From Altibacter lentus (GTDB lineage: Bacteria; Bacteroidota; Bacteroidia; Flavobacteriales; Flavobacteriaceae), in assembly GCF_000746845.1 (NCBI RefSeq), contig NZ_KN050846.1:2062963-2126962 (forward strand): a DNA stretch of 64,000 nt, in the 5' to 3' direction. Shown here piece after piece: positions 42,305 to 50,214 of the stretch. The notes under the pieces are model-generated. The model was not told the origin of the DNA. It did no database searches and worked only from the letters and a program-made list of their open reading frames with translations. The translations under genes and the position numbers were made by a program. Each line of letters begins with the position of its first letter. The first letter of the stretch is position 1.

Positions 42305-44374
42305 ATGAAAACAAACATTTTAACAACGGGCGTAGCAGCAACCTTGATCGCTGTAGCTGTAAGTTCTTGTGGCGATAAGGACAAGAAGATGGCCGAAGTC
42401 GACAATGAGCCGAGAGGGATCATTTTGGCCAATATGGATACCACGGTGAGCCCTAAAAACGATTTTTACAATTATGTAAACGGGAACTGGATGAAAGTTA
42501 CCGAAATTCCCGATGACCAAGTGCGGTGGGGCGGGTTTAATGTGCTTCGGAAAAAGACAGACAACGATGTGTTGGCACTTATCGATAAGGCACAAAAAAG
42601 CGACAAATACGCACCGGAGACCGACCAGGCTAAAGCCTTGATGATCTTTGAAACCGAACTGGACACCGTAGCGAGAAACCAAGCGGGGATCACACCATTG
42701 CAACCTGCGCTGGACAAGATCGCTTCCATCAAGACCGTTGCCGACTTCCAAAAGGTCATGACCGAACATGCAGTTGAGGTTTCTCAGCCCTTTTTCGGGA
42801 TCGCTGCGTTCTCAAATCCTAACAACAGCGCAATCAATTCTGCCTATATCACACCGGGCGGTTTAGGATTACCGGAGCGTGATTACTATACTAACACCGA
42901 CCCAAAATCGGTAGAGATCCGTGAGAAATATGTGGATCATATTACACGCATGCTACAATTCTTAGGGGATAATGAGGCTGACGCCCGTAAACAAGCTGAA
43001 ACCATTTTGGCCTTCGAAACCAAATTGGCAGTGCCGCGTCTGGACAAAGTAGCGAGCCGTGATTTTAGAAATTTCAACAATCCGCGTTCCATGACCGAGG
43101 TTCAAAAAATGGTGCCGGCGATCCAATGGGAACAGGCTTTCAAGGATCTTGGCGTAACCAAGGAACTGGATACCGTTATCGTGATGCAACCCGATTACAT
43201 GAAAGTGGTGCAAAACACCTTTGGACAAAAGGATATCGAGACATGGAAAACAGTAATGCGCTGGCAAACCCTCAACAATGCTGCAGGAATGCTTACAACC
43301 GATATCGAAAGGGCAAACTGGGAATTCTACAGCAAATATCTTAGTGGCGCGAAAAAACAACGTCCGGCGAACGAACGTGCTTTAGCTACGGTAAACAACA
43401 CGGTAGGAGAAGCACTTGGTAAATTATACGTGGACGAAATGTTCCCGCCAGAGGCTAAAGCCAAGGCAGAAACTATGATCGCTAACGTGATCGATGCTTT
43501 CAAGGATCGTGTGAACGCACTGGACTGGATGAGCGACAGCACCAAAGTAAAAGCCATAGAAAAGTTGGATAAGTTTACAGTAAAAATTGGTTATCCGGAC
43601 AAGTGGAAGGACTATTCTTCTATGGAGGTGACTCCCGGGAATACCTATTATGATAATATGGTAGCTGTAGCCCAATGGGGTCTAAAGGACAACTTGGACC
43701 GTATTGATGAGCCGGTAGATCGTACCGAGTGGGGGATGTCACCACAAACAGTGAATGCTTACTTCAACCCATTCAATAATGAGATCGTATTCCCCGCAGC
43801 TATTTTGCAACCGCCCTTCTACGATTATAAAGCAGATGAGGCTGTGAACTACGGCGGAATCGGAGCAGTGATCGGACATGAGATCTCGCACGCTTTCGAT
43901 GACAGCGGTTCTCGTTTTGATGCCGATGGGAATTTGGTGAACTGGTGGACAGAGACCGATCTTGAGAATTTTACAGGTCGTGTCAATAAACTGGCCGAAC
44001 AGTATGACCGTATTGAGGTATTGGATAGTGTGTTCATCAACGGGAAATTTACATCCGGAGAGAATATTGGAGACCTTGGCGGACTTTTAGGTGCGTATGA
44101 CGGACTGCAGAAGTTCTATGCCAAGAACGGAAGACCGGGCAAGATCGACGGTTTTACCCCGGAGCAGCGCTTCTTTATGAGCTGGGCGACCGTTTGGCGC
44201 ACCAAGCAGCGTGATGAAGCCCTTGAAACACAAATTAAGACCGATCCGCATTCTCCGGGAATGTACCGCGCTACGCAGCCTTTAAAGAATATCGACGCTT
44301 TTTACGAAGCATTCGATATTAAAGAAGGGGATGCCATGTACATAAAGCCTGAAGACCGCGTACGTATCTGGTAA
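42305..44374 (+). CDS. M13-family zinc metallopeptidase, lipoprotein
   Basis: 689 residues from the ATG at 42305, chosen because a lipoprotein signal (lipobox VSSC, about residue 21) starts there; an ATG nine codons upstream is in frame. The zinc site is HEISH (about residue 525) with the third ligand in ENIGDLGG about 60 residues on. N-terminal M13 domain about 45-430, catalytic domain about 480-685, ending with the typical RVRIW. M13 (neprilysin-like) enzymes cut short peptides; it probably works on the periplasmic or cell surface side. Confidence 0.92.
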   Translation: MKTNILTTGVAATLIAVAVSSCGDKDKKMAEVDNEPRGIILANMDTTVSPKNDFYNYVNGNWMKVTEIPDDQVRWGGFNVLRKKTDNDVLALIDKAQKSDKYAPETDQAKALMIFETELDTVARNQAGITPLQPALDKIASIKTVADFQKVMTEHAVEVSQPFFGIAAFSNPNNSAINSAYITPGGLGLPERDYYTNTDPKSVEIREKYVDHITRMLQFLGDNEADARKQAETILAFETKLAVPRLDKVASRDFRNFNNPRSMTEVQKMVPAIQWEQAFKDLGVTKELDTVIVMQPDYMKVVQNTFGQKDIETWKTVMRWQTLNNAAGMLTTDIERANWEFYSKYLSGAKKQRPANERALATVNNTVGEALGKLYVDEMFPPEAKAKAETMIANVIDAFKDRVNALDWMSDSTKVKAIEKLDKFTVKIGYPDKWKDYSSMEVTPGNTYYDNMVAVAQWGLKDNLDRIDEPVDRTEWGMSPQTVNAYFNPFNNEIVFPAAILQPPFYDYKADEAVNYGGIGAVIGHEISHAFDDSGSRFDADGNLVNWWTETDLENFTGRVNKLAEQYDRIEVLDSVFINGKFTSGENIGDLGGLLGAYDGLQKFYAKNGRPGKIDGFTPEQRFFMSWATVWRTKQRDEALETQIKTDPHSPGMYRATQPLKNIDAFYEAFDIKEGDAMYIKPEDRVRIW

Positions 44375-44392
44375 TTATTCTTAAACTGAAAT

Positions 44393-44424
44393 AAAAAAGG
44401 ACCTGTAACAAGGTCCTTTTTTTT
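44393..44424. terminator. Bidirectional terminator between M13 peptidase and epimerase genes
   Basis: AAAAAAGGACCT pairs with AGGTCCTTTTTT across GTAACA, then more T. It separates the convergent genes ending at 44374 and 44423. Confidence 0.88.
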
Positions 44425-45229
44425 ATACGTTGTGTTTAAATACATAGCGCAACCGATGCGGAACATTTACAGAATCTACTTGTTTATAGACTTCAGCAGG
44501 GTTCGCTTCTGAAAAGTGCGGCGGTTCCAATTGTAATTCTTTTGCCTTTTGAGTGTAATACTCCTTTTTAGTAGGATGTTGGGGTGCAACAGCGTTAAAC
44601 ACATGTCCGAAGGCTTCTTGCTTGATAATTTCTGAAAGGATCCCGATACAATCCTCCCTGTGGATCAAGTTTACGGGTGCAGCACCATCATTGAGCTCGG
44701 TTCGCCCCGCCAAATATCGAACCGGCTGTCTGCTTCCGCCATAAAGACCCCCAAACCGAACGATGGTGGTGGAAAGAAAGGGCGCATTGAAAAACAATTG
44801 CTCCACTTGAAACAATTGTCTGCCAGAATCGGTTGCGGGACGGGGAAGGACTTTTTCGGTCACAATCCCTTGACGATCATCGTATACCGAAGTACTACTT
44901 ACCAAGACCACTTTTTCAATCCCCGAACGCTCGACTTCCTGCAGGAAATGACGCATTTTTAACACATGATCGGCACCTGCATTTCTGCGTAAGCCGGGAG
45001 GTATCATAATAAATAACACCCTACACCCCTCTAACAAGGCCTGCGCTTCTCCTCGCACGCCGCTTTCGGTGATCTCGACAGGATAGACATCAAATCCCCT
45101 GCTTTGCATTTCGGCTGCTTTTTCGGCCATGGTCACAGAACCTTTTACGCGGTAACCCAATACCATAAGATGATGTGCGAATGCTTGACCTAACCAGCCC
45201 ATACCTGCAATGGCGATCGCATTATTCAT
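44423..45229 (-). CDS. NAD(P)-dependent epimerase/SDR-like protein
   Basis: 268 residues. N-terminal Rossmann motif AGMGWLGQAFAHHL (Gly-x-Gly-x2-Gly form), an SSTSVY segment near residue 112 that holds the Ser of the SDR site, and VRFGGLYGGSR near residue 160. The Tyr-x3-Lys pair is not obvious, so it may be a YeeZ-like, atypical member. Substrate unknown. Its first eight bases overlap the end of the upstream M28 peptidase gene. Confidence 0.78.
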   Translation of the reverse strand: MNNAIAIAGMGWLGQAFAHHLMVLGYRVKGSVTMAEKAAEMQSRGFDVYPVEITESGVRGEAQALLEGCRVLFIMIPPGLRRNAGADHVLKMRHFLQEVERSGIEKVVLVSSTSVYDDRQGIVTEKVLPRPATDSGRQLFQVEQLFFNAPFLSTTIVRFGGLYGGSRQPVRYLAGRTELNDGAAPVNLIHREDCIGILSEIIKQEAFGHVFNAVAPQHPTKKEYYTQKAKELQLEPPHFSEANPAEVYKQVDSVNVPHRLRYVFKHNV

Positions 45230-47582
45230 AAGGCACTTGTATTTGATAAGACACCGAATCTACATTTCTGGCAGGCAGCGAATCTATATTAAAACTTCTT
45301 TTAACCACGATCGCATCTGTAACCACAAAAGGTTTGGGCATCATGTTTTTTGTGCGCTTATGGATACTAAACTGCGGATGCTCCAGTAGATCGTAAGAAT
45401 ACTCCAAGGCGGTAAATTCAACAGAAGGACTGTTTGAAACATACGAAACCTCTAAAGGTTCATTGTTGGCCAGAAAATAGCGTAAAAGTCCGTTATGGTC
45501 GCGTGTGCCAAAAGCATACCCGGTACTATCTGGAGCAACATTTTTTCCGTTGAAAACCAATTTCTTGAATACGTGCGTGGTATCGGCAAAAAGCAATAGT
45601 TGATGTATCTTCCGCTTCGGAACCAAGGTAAACGACACATTCCGCTCATTTCCAATAAGTGTATCCTGCTTTAATTGGATCTCGAAGGAAGCGATGTCCT
45701 TTTCAGGAGCTTCCGCAGCAAACGAATACCCGGTGTTATATTTACTTCCGGCAGCATTGCTGATAAACGTAGAAGCTTCGGTTGGCGATTCTCCTAAATA
45801 TCCTTTAGTCCAAGGGTCCAGCAGATGGTCGTAGGTAACCCAATAAGCCGTGTTGTCATCGGCATTTTGGTAATAGACCAGGCTGTTCGGTTTTTGTCGT
45901 GTTTCAGAAAAATCACTGGATAGATGGGCACTTATAAAAAATCCAATGGCAACCACAAGACACACGATGCCAAGAAGACGCTTTTTACTGTAAAAATGGA
46001 ATACTGGAACCAAAAGACCAAAGGTTAAAACTGTGAATACACAACTAATTACCAGCATTTCTAGACCAAGTCCCACCGGAAAGAATTGAATGAGCGGCGA
46101 AAAAAAGAAGAGTGCCGGTGTCGCCAGCAGCGTGAGTAATAGAAGATGGGGTCTCTCCTGTTTTATAAGCATCCAAAAGGACAGGAGTGCAAAAAAAACG
46201 GGAATGATAAAATAGGCAGCCCCTTTTAGGTATAAGAAGATCACAGTATTTATTACAAGCCATATAGTTAGGGGAGCTACAAAGAGGCCTGCGGCTTCCT
46301 GTTTTTTGCCCCATTTCCGGTAGATCGCAAATAGTATGGCCAGAGATAGCAGCACAAAAAAAGCGATATAGGTGTGGCCGTTATACGTAAAGCCATGCTG
46401 GATCTCATTGTACTGCGGATACAGCACTAACAACAACTGCCAGCCAAAATATCCCAGAACACCGCATGCAATAAGACCTACGACAAGTGCTATAAAGCCT
46501 TTTCCAATGGCGGCTCCGGTTATCCTTCCTTTCATCATTCCATAAAAGAGGAGGATAAAGAATCCTGCAATGGCGATCAATAACATACTTAGAATCCAAG
46601 AGAAAGGATAATGGATTAGTTTCAAGAATGGAAAATTAACGTAGACATGATCTTGATTGGACTTCAATGAAGCGAGATCGGCATCTGCGAAATACTGCAA
46701 CAAGGGCAGAAGATAACTTCCTTGATGTTGCAGGGTATTCTCGTTTAAGTTCTCAACGGTGTCATTCGCCGTATGATAATCAAAGTGATCATCAATAAAC
46801 GCAAAGAAGAAACTGTCGATGTCTCCTTCCTCGCGAAACACCGTAGAATCGGTATCGTTAGGAAGCATCTTATAGATACTGTACATGAGTGAAGAAGCCA
46901 CGGGATATTCGGGTTTGGCCTCGGCAAAGGCCTTTATTAAATTAGCGTTCCCCTGGTTGGTCTCCAAGATCATATTGCTGGGTCCGCCGCTACCGCGTGC
47001 TTCAAAATTAAGCACCAGGGCCACATCCTTGGCCCAAGGATGCTCCTTCACAAAAAGAACCGCTCCGTCCAACCCCAATTCTTCACTGTCTGAGAATAAG
47101 ATGATGATATCATTTTTTGGGGTTGCACCGCCGGCAAGGTAAGCCCGTAGACTTTCGAGTATGGTAACCACTCCACTACCGGCATCACTTGCGCCATAAG
47201 AAGGGACTTTAGCACTGTCGTAATGAGACAATAAAAGAAGAGCCTTTCCCGAACCCGACCCGGGAATTCTCGCAAGGATATTTGTGGGCTTTACAAGGCT
47301 TCTGCCATCTGTTTGCAGTACAAAACCCGATTGTTCCTCCACTTGCATTCCTAATGCACGCAATTGATCGATGAGGTACAACCGAACGCGTTCATGTTCG
47401 GCGGAGCCAACATAATGGGGCGCTTTGCTTATTTCTTTGAGAGGCACAATAGCCCGCTGGGTAGAGAATTTGGTTTCAGAAATGGTAGCAGAAGTACCAC
47501 TGCGAGGCATCAAACTGTAAAAACTAAAATAAACGAGACCTAGAATGAGGAGTAGGGAAATAACGGCACTGAATTTTTTCAT
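45222..47582 (-). CDS. Membrane-bound M28-family aminopeptidase
   Basis: 786 residues. An N-terminal membrane helix (about 5-25) precedes an M28 peptidase domain (about 50-310) with zinc ligands in LLSHYDSAKVPSYGASDAGSG (His and Asp), the catalytic Glu in FSDSEELGLDG, and further metal residues in NFEARG. About eight membrane helices follow (about 340-560), then a soluble beta-rich C-terminus. This layout matches the vacuolar/ER-type membrane M28 aminopeptidases of Bacteroidota. It is co-transcribed with the downstream epimerase (8-base overlap). Confidence 0.88.
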   Translation of the reverse strand: MKKFSAVISLLLILGLVYFSFYSLMPRSGTSATISETKFSTQRAIVPLKEISKAPHYVGSAEHERVRLYLIDQLRALGMQVEEQSGFVLQTDGRSLVKPTNILARIPGSGSGKALLLLSHYDSAKVPSYGASDAGSGVVTILESLRAYLAGGATPKNDIIILFSDSEELGLDGAVLFVKEHPWAKDVALVLNFEARGSGGPSNMILETNQGNANLIKAFAEAKPEYPVASSLMYSIYKMLPNDTDSTVFREEGDIDSFFFAFIDDHFDYHTANDTVENLNENTLQHQGSYLLPLLQYFADADLASLKSNQDHVYVNFPFLKLIHYPFSWILSMLLIAIAGFFILLFYGMMKGRITGAAIGKGFIALVVGLIACGVLGYFGWQLLLVLYPQYNEIQHGFTYNGHTYIAFFVLLSLAILFAIYRKWGKKQEAAGLFVAPLTIWLVINTVIFLYLKGAAYFIIPVFFALLSFWMLIKQERPHLLLLTLLATPALFFFSPLIQFFPVGLGLEMLVISCVFTVLTFGLLVPVFHFYSKKRLLGIVCLVVAIGFFISAHLSSDFSETRQKPNSLVYYQNADDNTAYWVTYDHLLDPWTKGYLGESPTEASTFISNAAGSKYNTGYSFAAEAPEKDIASFEIQLKQDTLIGNERNVSFTLVPKRKIHQLLLFADTTHVFKKLVFNGKNVAPDSTGYAFGTRDHNGLLRYFLANNEPLEVSYVSNSPSVEFTALEYSYDLLEHPQFSIHKRTKNMMPKPFVVTDAIVVKRSFNIDSLPARNVDSVSYQIQVPYE

Positions 47583-47596
47583 CGGTGGAGTTTTAG

Positions 47597-47613
47597 TTGT
47601 ACTAAAAGTACAA
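47597..47613 (-). promoter_or_regulatory. 17-bp palindrome upstream of the M28 peptidase gene
   Basis: TTGTACT-AAA-AGTACAA, 14 bases before the start codon, overlapping a degenerate -7-like TAAAATTG on the minus strand. Candidate operator; regulator unknown. Confidence 0.4.
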
Positions 47614-47701
47614 TTTTAAGCCAAGTTAGCTACCCTTCAGAAACATTTCAGAAGAAATTGTTGCAAAATCATTATCTTAGAACGGCATAAATAAAAAAGG
47701 T

Positions 47702-48166
47702 ATGGGAATTAAAAGTTTTATGGGGCGTCGAGCCAAACCTAAAAAAGGGAGTAGTGAGAATATCACGGTGTCGGACTATATGAGCAGGAATCTCACCACC
47801 TTTAGAGAAGATCAATCGGTTTTGGAGGTCATGGAAACACTCATCAAGAAAAAGATCTCCGGAGGGCCCGTTGTGAACACTAAAAATGAGCTAGTGGGAA
47901 TCATTTCAGAAGGAGACTGTATGAAGCAGATTAGTGAGAGCCGCTATTACAATCACCCCATGGAAGACGTGAGGGTGGGGGAACACATGGCGAAGAATGT
48001 TGAAACCATCGACGGGAATATGAATGTTTTTGATGCAGCCAATAAATTTCTGGAATCCCGCCACAGGCGATTCCCTATCGTGGAGAATGGCAAGCTGGTA
48101 GGTCTTATAAGCCAGAAAGATGTGTTAAAAGCCGCACTTAAGTTAAAGGGACAGACCTGGAAGTAA
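47702..48166 (+). CDS. Two-CBS-domain protein
   Basis: 154 residues, essentially one CBS pair (about 25-85 and 92-150), each repeat ending in a VGIISEGDCM or VGLISQKDVL motif. CBS pairs bind adenosine nucleotides and usually regulate a partner enzyme or transporter; no partner is adjacent. The basic N-terminus (KSFMGRRAKPKKG) is unusual and might bind nucleic acid or membrane. Convergent with the MarR gene. Confidence 0.88.
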   Translation: MGIKSFMGRRAKPKKGSSENITVSDYMSRNLTTFREDQSVLEVMETLIKKKISGGPVVNTKNELVGIISEGDCMKQISESRYYNHPMEDVRVGEHMAKNVETIDGNMNVFDAANKFLESRHRRFPIVENGKLVGLISQKDVLKAALKLKGQTWK

Positions 48167-48198
48167 AAGGTACTTCTAATAATAAATCCAGGGGTATC

Positions 48199-48233
48199 TT
48201 TTATCGTGTGATTGGGGAAATGGTACGATAAAA
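48199..48233. terminator. Possible terminator between CBS and MarR genes
   Basis: TTTTATCGT (48199-48207) pairs perfectly with ACGATAAAA (48225-48233) across 17 bases, between convergent genes ending at 48166 and 48235. The stem is A/T-rich and the loop long, so it is a weak candidate. Confidence 0.45.
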
Positions 48234-48234
48234 C

Positions 48235-48840
48235 TTACGTTTTTTCTTCAAATTCCGGGCAATCCAGCCTAATTGTAGTGGGTTTCAGTTCCTTTTGAAG
48301 AAGATTACAAAAACTTCGGTTTGAAGTAGAATCATAAAACCTACACCCAAAGCACATGCGTTGAACGGTTAAGATACCACTGTTGTTCAATTGATAGATC
48401 AAGGATGTTATGGTGGTAAAGAGCTTCTCCAGTTCAAAAGATTCTTTTTTGTCAAAGAGATCTTGTAATGGTTTGGCAAAATGCTCTGTCTCTTTTACAA
48501 AGGATTTCCCCAGTGGGGTGAGTTCCACAAAATAGCTTCTGTTATCACTGGACGAAAAATTTTTGAGAATCAACCCTTTTGCCACAAGGACCCGAACGGC
48601 ATCGCTCACTGTGGGTTTGGTCACGTTAAATTCTTTGGCCAAATAGCTAACGTTGCAAAGTTCCTGCTTATGATAGGCGATAAAGATGAGCAGTTGGATC
48701 TGAATAGGACTTACTTTTAGTTGTTTCGCTTGTTCCCATAATAATTTCTTGAATGTTTCAGAAATACGTTCAAGACCCGCAATGACCTTGTTCGATAGAT
48801 CATCATTTTGATACTCAGGATTAAAGGGACTTTTGCTCAT
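48235..48840 (-). CDS. MarR-type winged-helix regulator with C-terminal cysteine cluster
   Basis: 201 residues. A winged-helix domain (about 35-110) contains VSYLAKEFNVTKPTVSDAVRVLVAKGLI as the recognition region and NRSYFVELTPLG as the wing. The last 40 residues hold CFGC, then C and LDC (C-x2-C-x10-C-x14-C), an arrangement that could bind metal, an iron-sulfur cluster or act as a thiol switch. Its promoter and that of the adjacent thioredoxin-like gene share the near-palindrome TTAGGA-N-TCCTAA, so redox- or metal-dependent repression of both is likely. Ligand unproven. Confidence 0.85.
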   Translation of the reverse strand: MSKSPFNPEYQNDDLSNKVIAGLERISETFKKLLWEQAKQLKVSPIQIQLLIFIAYHKQELCNVSYLAKEFNVTKPTVSDAVRVLVAKGLILKNFSSSDNRSYFVELTPLGKSFVKETEHFAKPLQDLFDKKESFELEKLFTTITSLIYQLNNSGILTVQRMCFGCRFYDSTSNRSFCNLLQKELKPTTIRLDCPEFEEKT

Positions 48841-48870
48841 AAAAAACCTGTCGAAGGATTACCCGACAGG
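48841..48870 (-). terminator. Hairpin with T-run just before the MarR start codon
   Basis: On the minus strand CCTGTCG pairs with CGACAGG and is followed by six T that run into the MarR ATG. It could end the thioredoxin-like transcript or act in the MarR leader, since the MarR -7 element lies just upstream at 48871. Confidence 0.55.
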
Positions 48871-48888
48871 CAAAGTTAGTATTCCTAA
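48871..48888 (-). promoter_or_regulatory. MarR promoter -7 element and overlapping operator
   Basis: TAACTTTG (48871-48878, minus strand) is the -7 element; the near-palindrome TTAGTA-T-TCCTAA (48876-48888) overlaps it and matches TTAGGA-N-TCCTAA at 11 of 12 positions. Confidence 0.65.
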
Positions 48889-48904
48889 TTAAATAATTGG
48901 TTAA

Positions 48905-49138
48905 TTAGGCTTTTACATCTTCAATGGATGCGCCATAATTGATGTGAAGTACGTTTCCGTTGGGGGTTACCAACGCTGGTACCGACTTCACACCAGCGCG
49001 TTCGGCTTCGTTAATTCGGGATCGATTTTCGCCAATGTGAACGACTTCAATATGGTTCTCACCAATTAAATTGACAATGTCTTGTTCTGCGCTAACACAT
49101 ACAGGACAACCGGCGTGATAAAAAACAGATTTACTCAT
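48905..49138 (-). CDS. Thioredoxin-like small protein with CPVC motif
   Basis: 77 residues from the ATG at 49138. GCPVC near residue 10 gives the CxxC active site after one beta strand (SVFYHAG); VKSVPALVTPNG near residue 52 supplies the cis-Pro. The size matches compact thioredoxin/glutaredoxin-like proteins. It probably reduces disulfides in the cytoplasm, as it has no signal peptide. It precedes the MarR gene on the same strand, with a shared operator sequence in both promoters. Confidence 0.85.
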   Translation of the reverse strand: MSKSVFYHAGCPVCVSAEQDIVNLIGENHIEVVHIGENRSRINEAERAGVKSVPALVTPNGNVLHINYGASIEDVKA

Positions 49139-49172
49139 GATTAAAAATTTTAAGTTAATGCAAGATCGCAAA

Positions 49173-49208
49173 CAAATATAGTAAGGAATCCTAACAATAT
49201 GACACAAA
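49173..49208 (-). promoter_or_regulatory. Promoter and operator of the thioredoxin-like gene
   Basis: On the minus strand: TTTG (49205-49208), 24-base spacer, TATATTTG (49173-49180). The spacer contains the near-palindrome TTAGGA-T-TCCTTA (49182-49194), 11 of 12 positions of TTAGGA-N-TCCTAA and closely similar to the site at the MarR gene. Confidence 0.65.
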
Positions 49209-49249
49209 TTGAAATATTCTTTTAAAAATTTTAATTTGCTATTGGTTTG

Positions 49250-49606
49250 TTACTGGAAAACTTCATTCTTTACCAGCAGATAATAGTCATTATCTAAGGC
49301 GAGATACCCCTGGTCGTAGAGGTAGTAGTACACAGAACCGGTTTTGGTTGTGTAAATGCTGGTAAAATAATCGAAACTGAATCCAACTCGTAACAATCGT
49401 TCTTTGGTGACTTTGGTCTTGTCCTTTGAATTGAGTTTTTCCAGAATACGGTAATTCTTTCGCAAGCGGTTATTGATGGTTCGAACGAGGTTCTTGCTGT
49501 CCTTATTAAGGGAATTGTTATGCGCGTTCCGGCACGCATCACTACAAAATTTCTTATCGGCGCGGCCAATGATCTTAGTGCCGCATTCGGGACAGGTCCT
49601 ATTCAT
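49250..49606 (-). CDS. Zinc-ribbon small protein of unknown function
   Basis: 118 residues from the ATG at 49606. The N-terminus CPECG...KKFCSDAC (C-x2-C-x12-15-C-x3-C) is a treble-clef or ribbon zinc finger like those in DUF2116 proteins. The rest is basic (RTINNRLRKNYRILEKLNSKD) then aromatic, with YFTSIYTTKTGSVYYYLYDQGY near the end. It lies two bases after the NUMOD4/HNH-like gene and is probably co-expressed, perhaps as a DNA-binding partner. Confidence 0.75.
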   Translation of the reverse strand: MNRTCPECGTKIIGRADKKFCSDACRNAHNNSLNKDSKNLVRTINNRLRKNYRILEKLNSKDKTKVTKERLLRVGFSFDYFTSIYTTKTGSVYYYLYDQGYLALDNDYYLLVKNEVFQ

Positions 49607-49608
49607 AC

Positions 49609-50163
49609 TTAATAATCGATATGACCCCAATTCTCCCCCGATTTGATACGGTAGAGCTGCATCTCGGAGATCCCAAACTGCTTTGCAATAAGGCGCATTC
49701 GGGTCTTACGGTTGGGGTCGAAGATCTTACGTTTTATCATTCGTACTTTTCCGGGGCTTAATTTTGAATATTTAGGGTTTAGTTTTGCTCTATTTTTGGC
49801 CTTTATCACCAACGGATTTTTTTTGTTATGCGCCGCCAGCTCCTTTCTATCGACATAAGCCAGATTTGCAGGCAGGTTATTCCTTTTATCGAAATCCTTA
49901 TGAATTACGTAAGGCTTTTCTTCTTCTTCAAGAAAAAGCGCTGCTACCGCGCGATGTACATAAACCAGATCGGTCTTGCCGCTCTTCTTCATTGCCGAAA
50001 ACACTTCGTAACCTCCAAGAATATAGGGTTTTAAAAGCTTTCCGTCAGGGTCGGATTTAAACTTAAGGACGCGTCCGTGGTTCGATATTTTATAAATTTC
50101 ATTGGGTCTCCAGAAAGGCTTTTTGTAATCCTTCCAGATTTCATTCTTCAAATTAATCAGCAT
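49609..50163 (-). CDS. NUMOD4/HNH-like protein with C-terminal helix-turn-helix
   Basis: 184 residues from the ATG at 50163; an in-frame upstream start would lie inside the -7 element. N-terminus IWKDY...YKISNHGRVLKF is a NUMOD4 motif. A partly degenerate HNH_3 region follows: VHRAVAALF, VIHKDFDKRNNLPANLAYV. The last 45 residues are a basic segment with RLIAKQFGISEMQLYRIKSG, a helix-turn-helix. The combination is known from homing endonucleases, but here nothing marks an intron or intein, so it may be a chromosomal DNA-binding protein. It is followed by the zinc-ribbon gene. Confidence 0.78.
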   Translation of the reverse strand: MLINLKNEIWKDYKKPFWRPNEIYKISNHGRVLKFKSDPDGKLLKPYILGGYEVFSAMKKSGKTDLVYVHRAVAALFLEEEEKPYVIHKDFDKRNNLPANLAYVDRKELAAHNKKNPLVIKAKNRAKLNPKYSKLSPGKVRMIKRKIFDPNRKTRMRLIAKQFGISEMQLYRIKSGENWGHIDY

Positions 50164-50181
50164 TAGTAAGGGGAGTTTACC

Positions 50182-50214
50182 CAAAGATAAGAAATTGAAA
50201 TTATATTAAATCAA
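50182..50214 (-). promoter_or_regulatory. Promoter of the NUMOD4/HNH-like gene
   Basis: On the minus strand TTG (50212-50214), 22-base spacer, TATCTTTG (50182-50189), 19 bases upstream of the ATG at 50163. It lies across the end of the gene 50211-51179. Confidence 0.65.

Noticed and set aside
49609-50163. Group I intron or intein homing endonuclease
   Set aside because: No interrupted host gene, flanking repeat or intron-like structure is visible, and the gene has an ordinary promoter.
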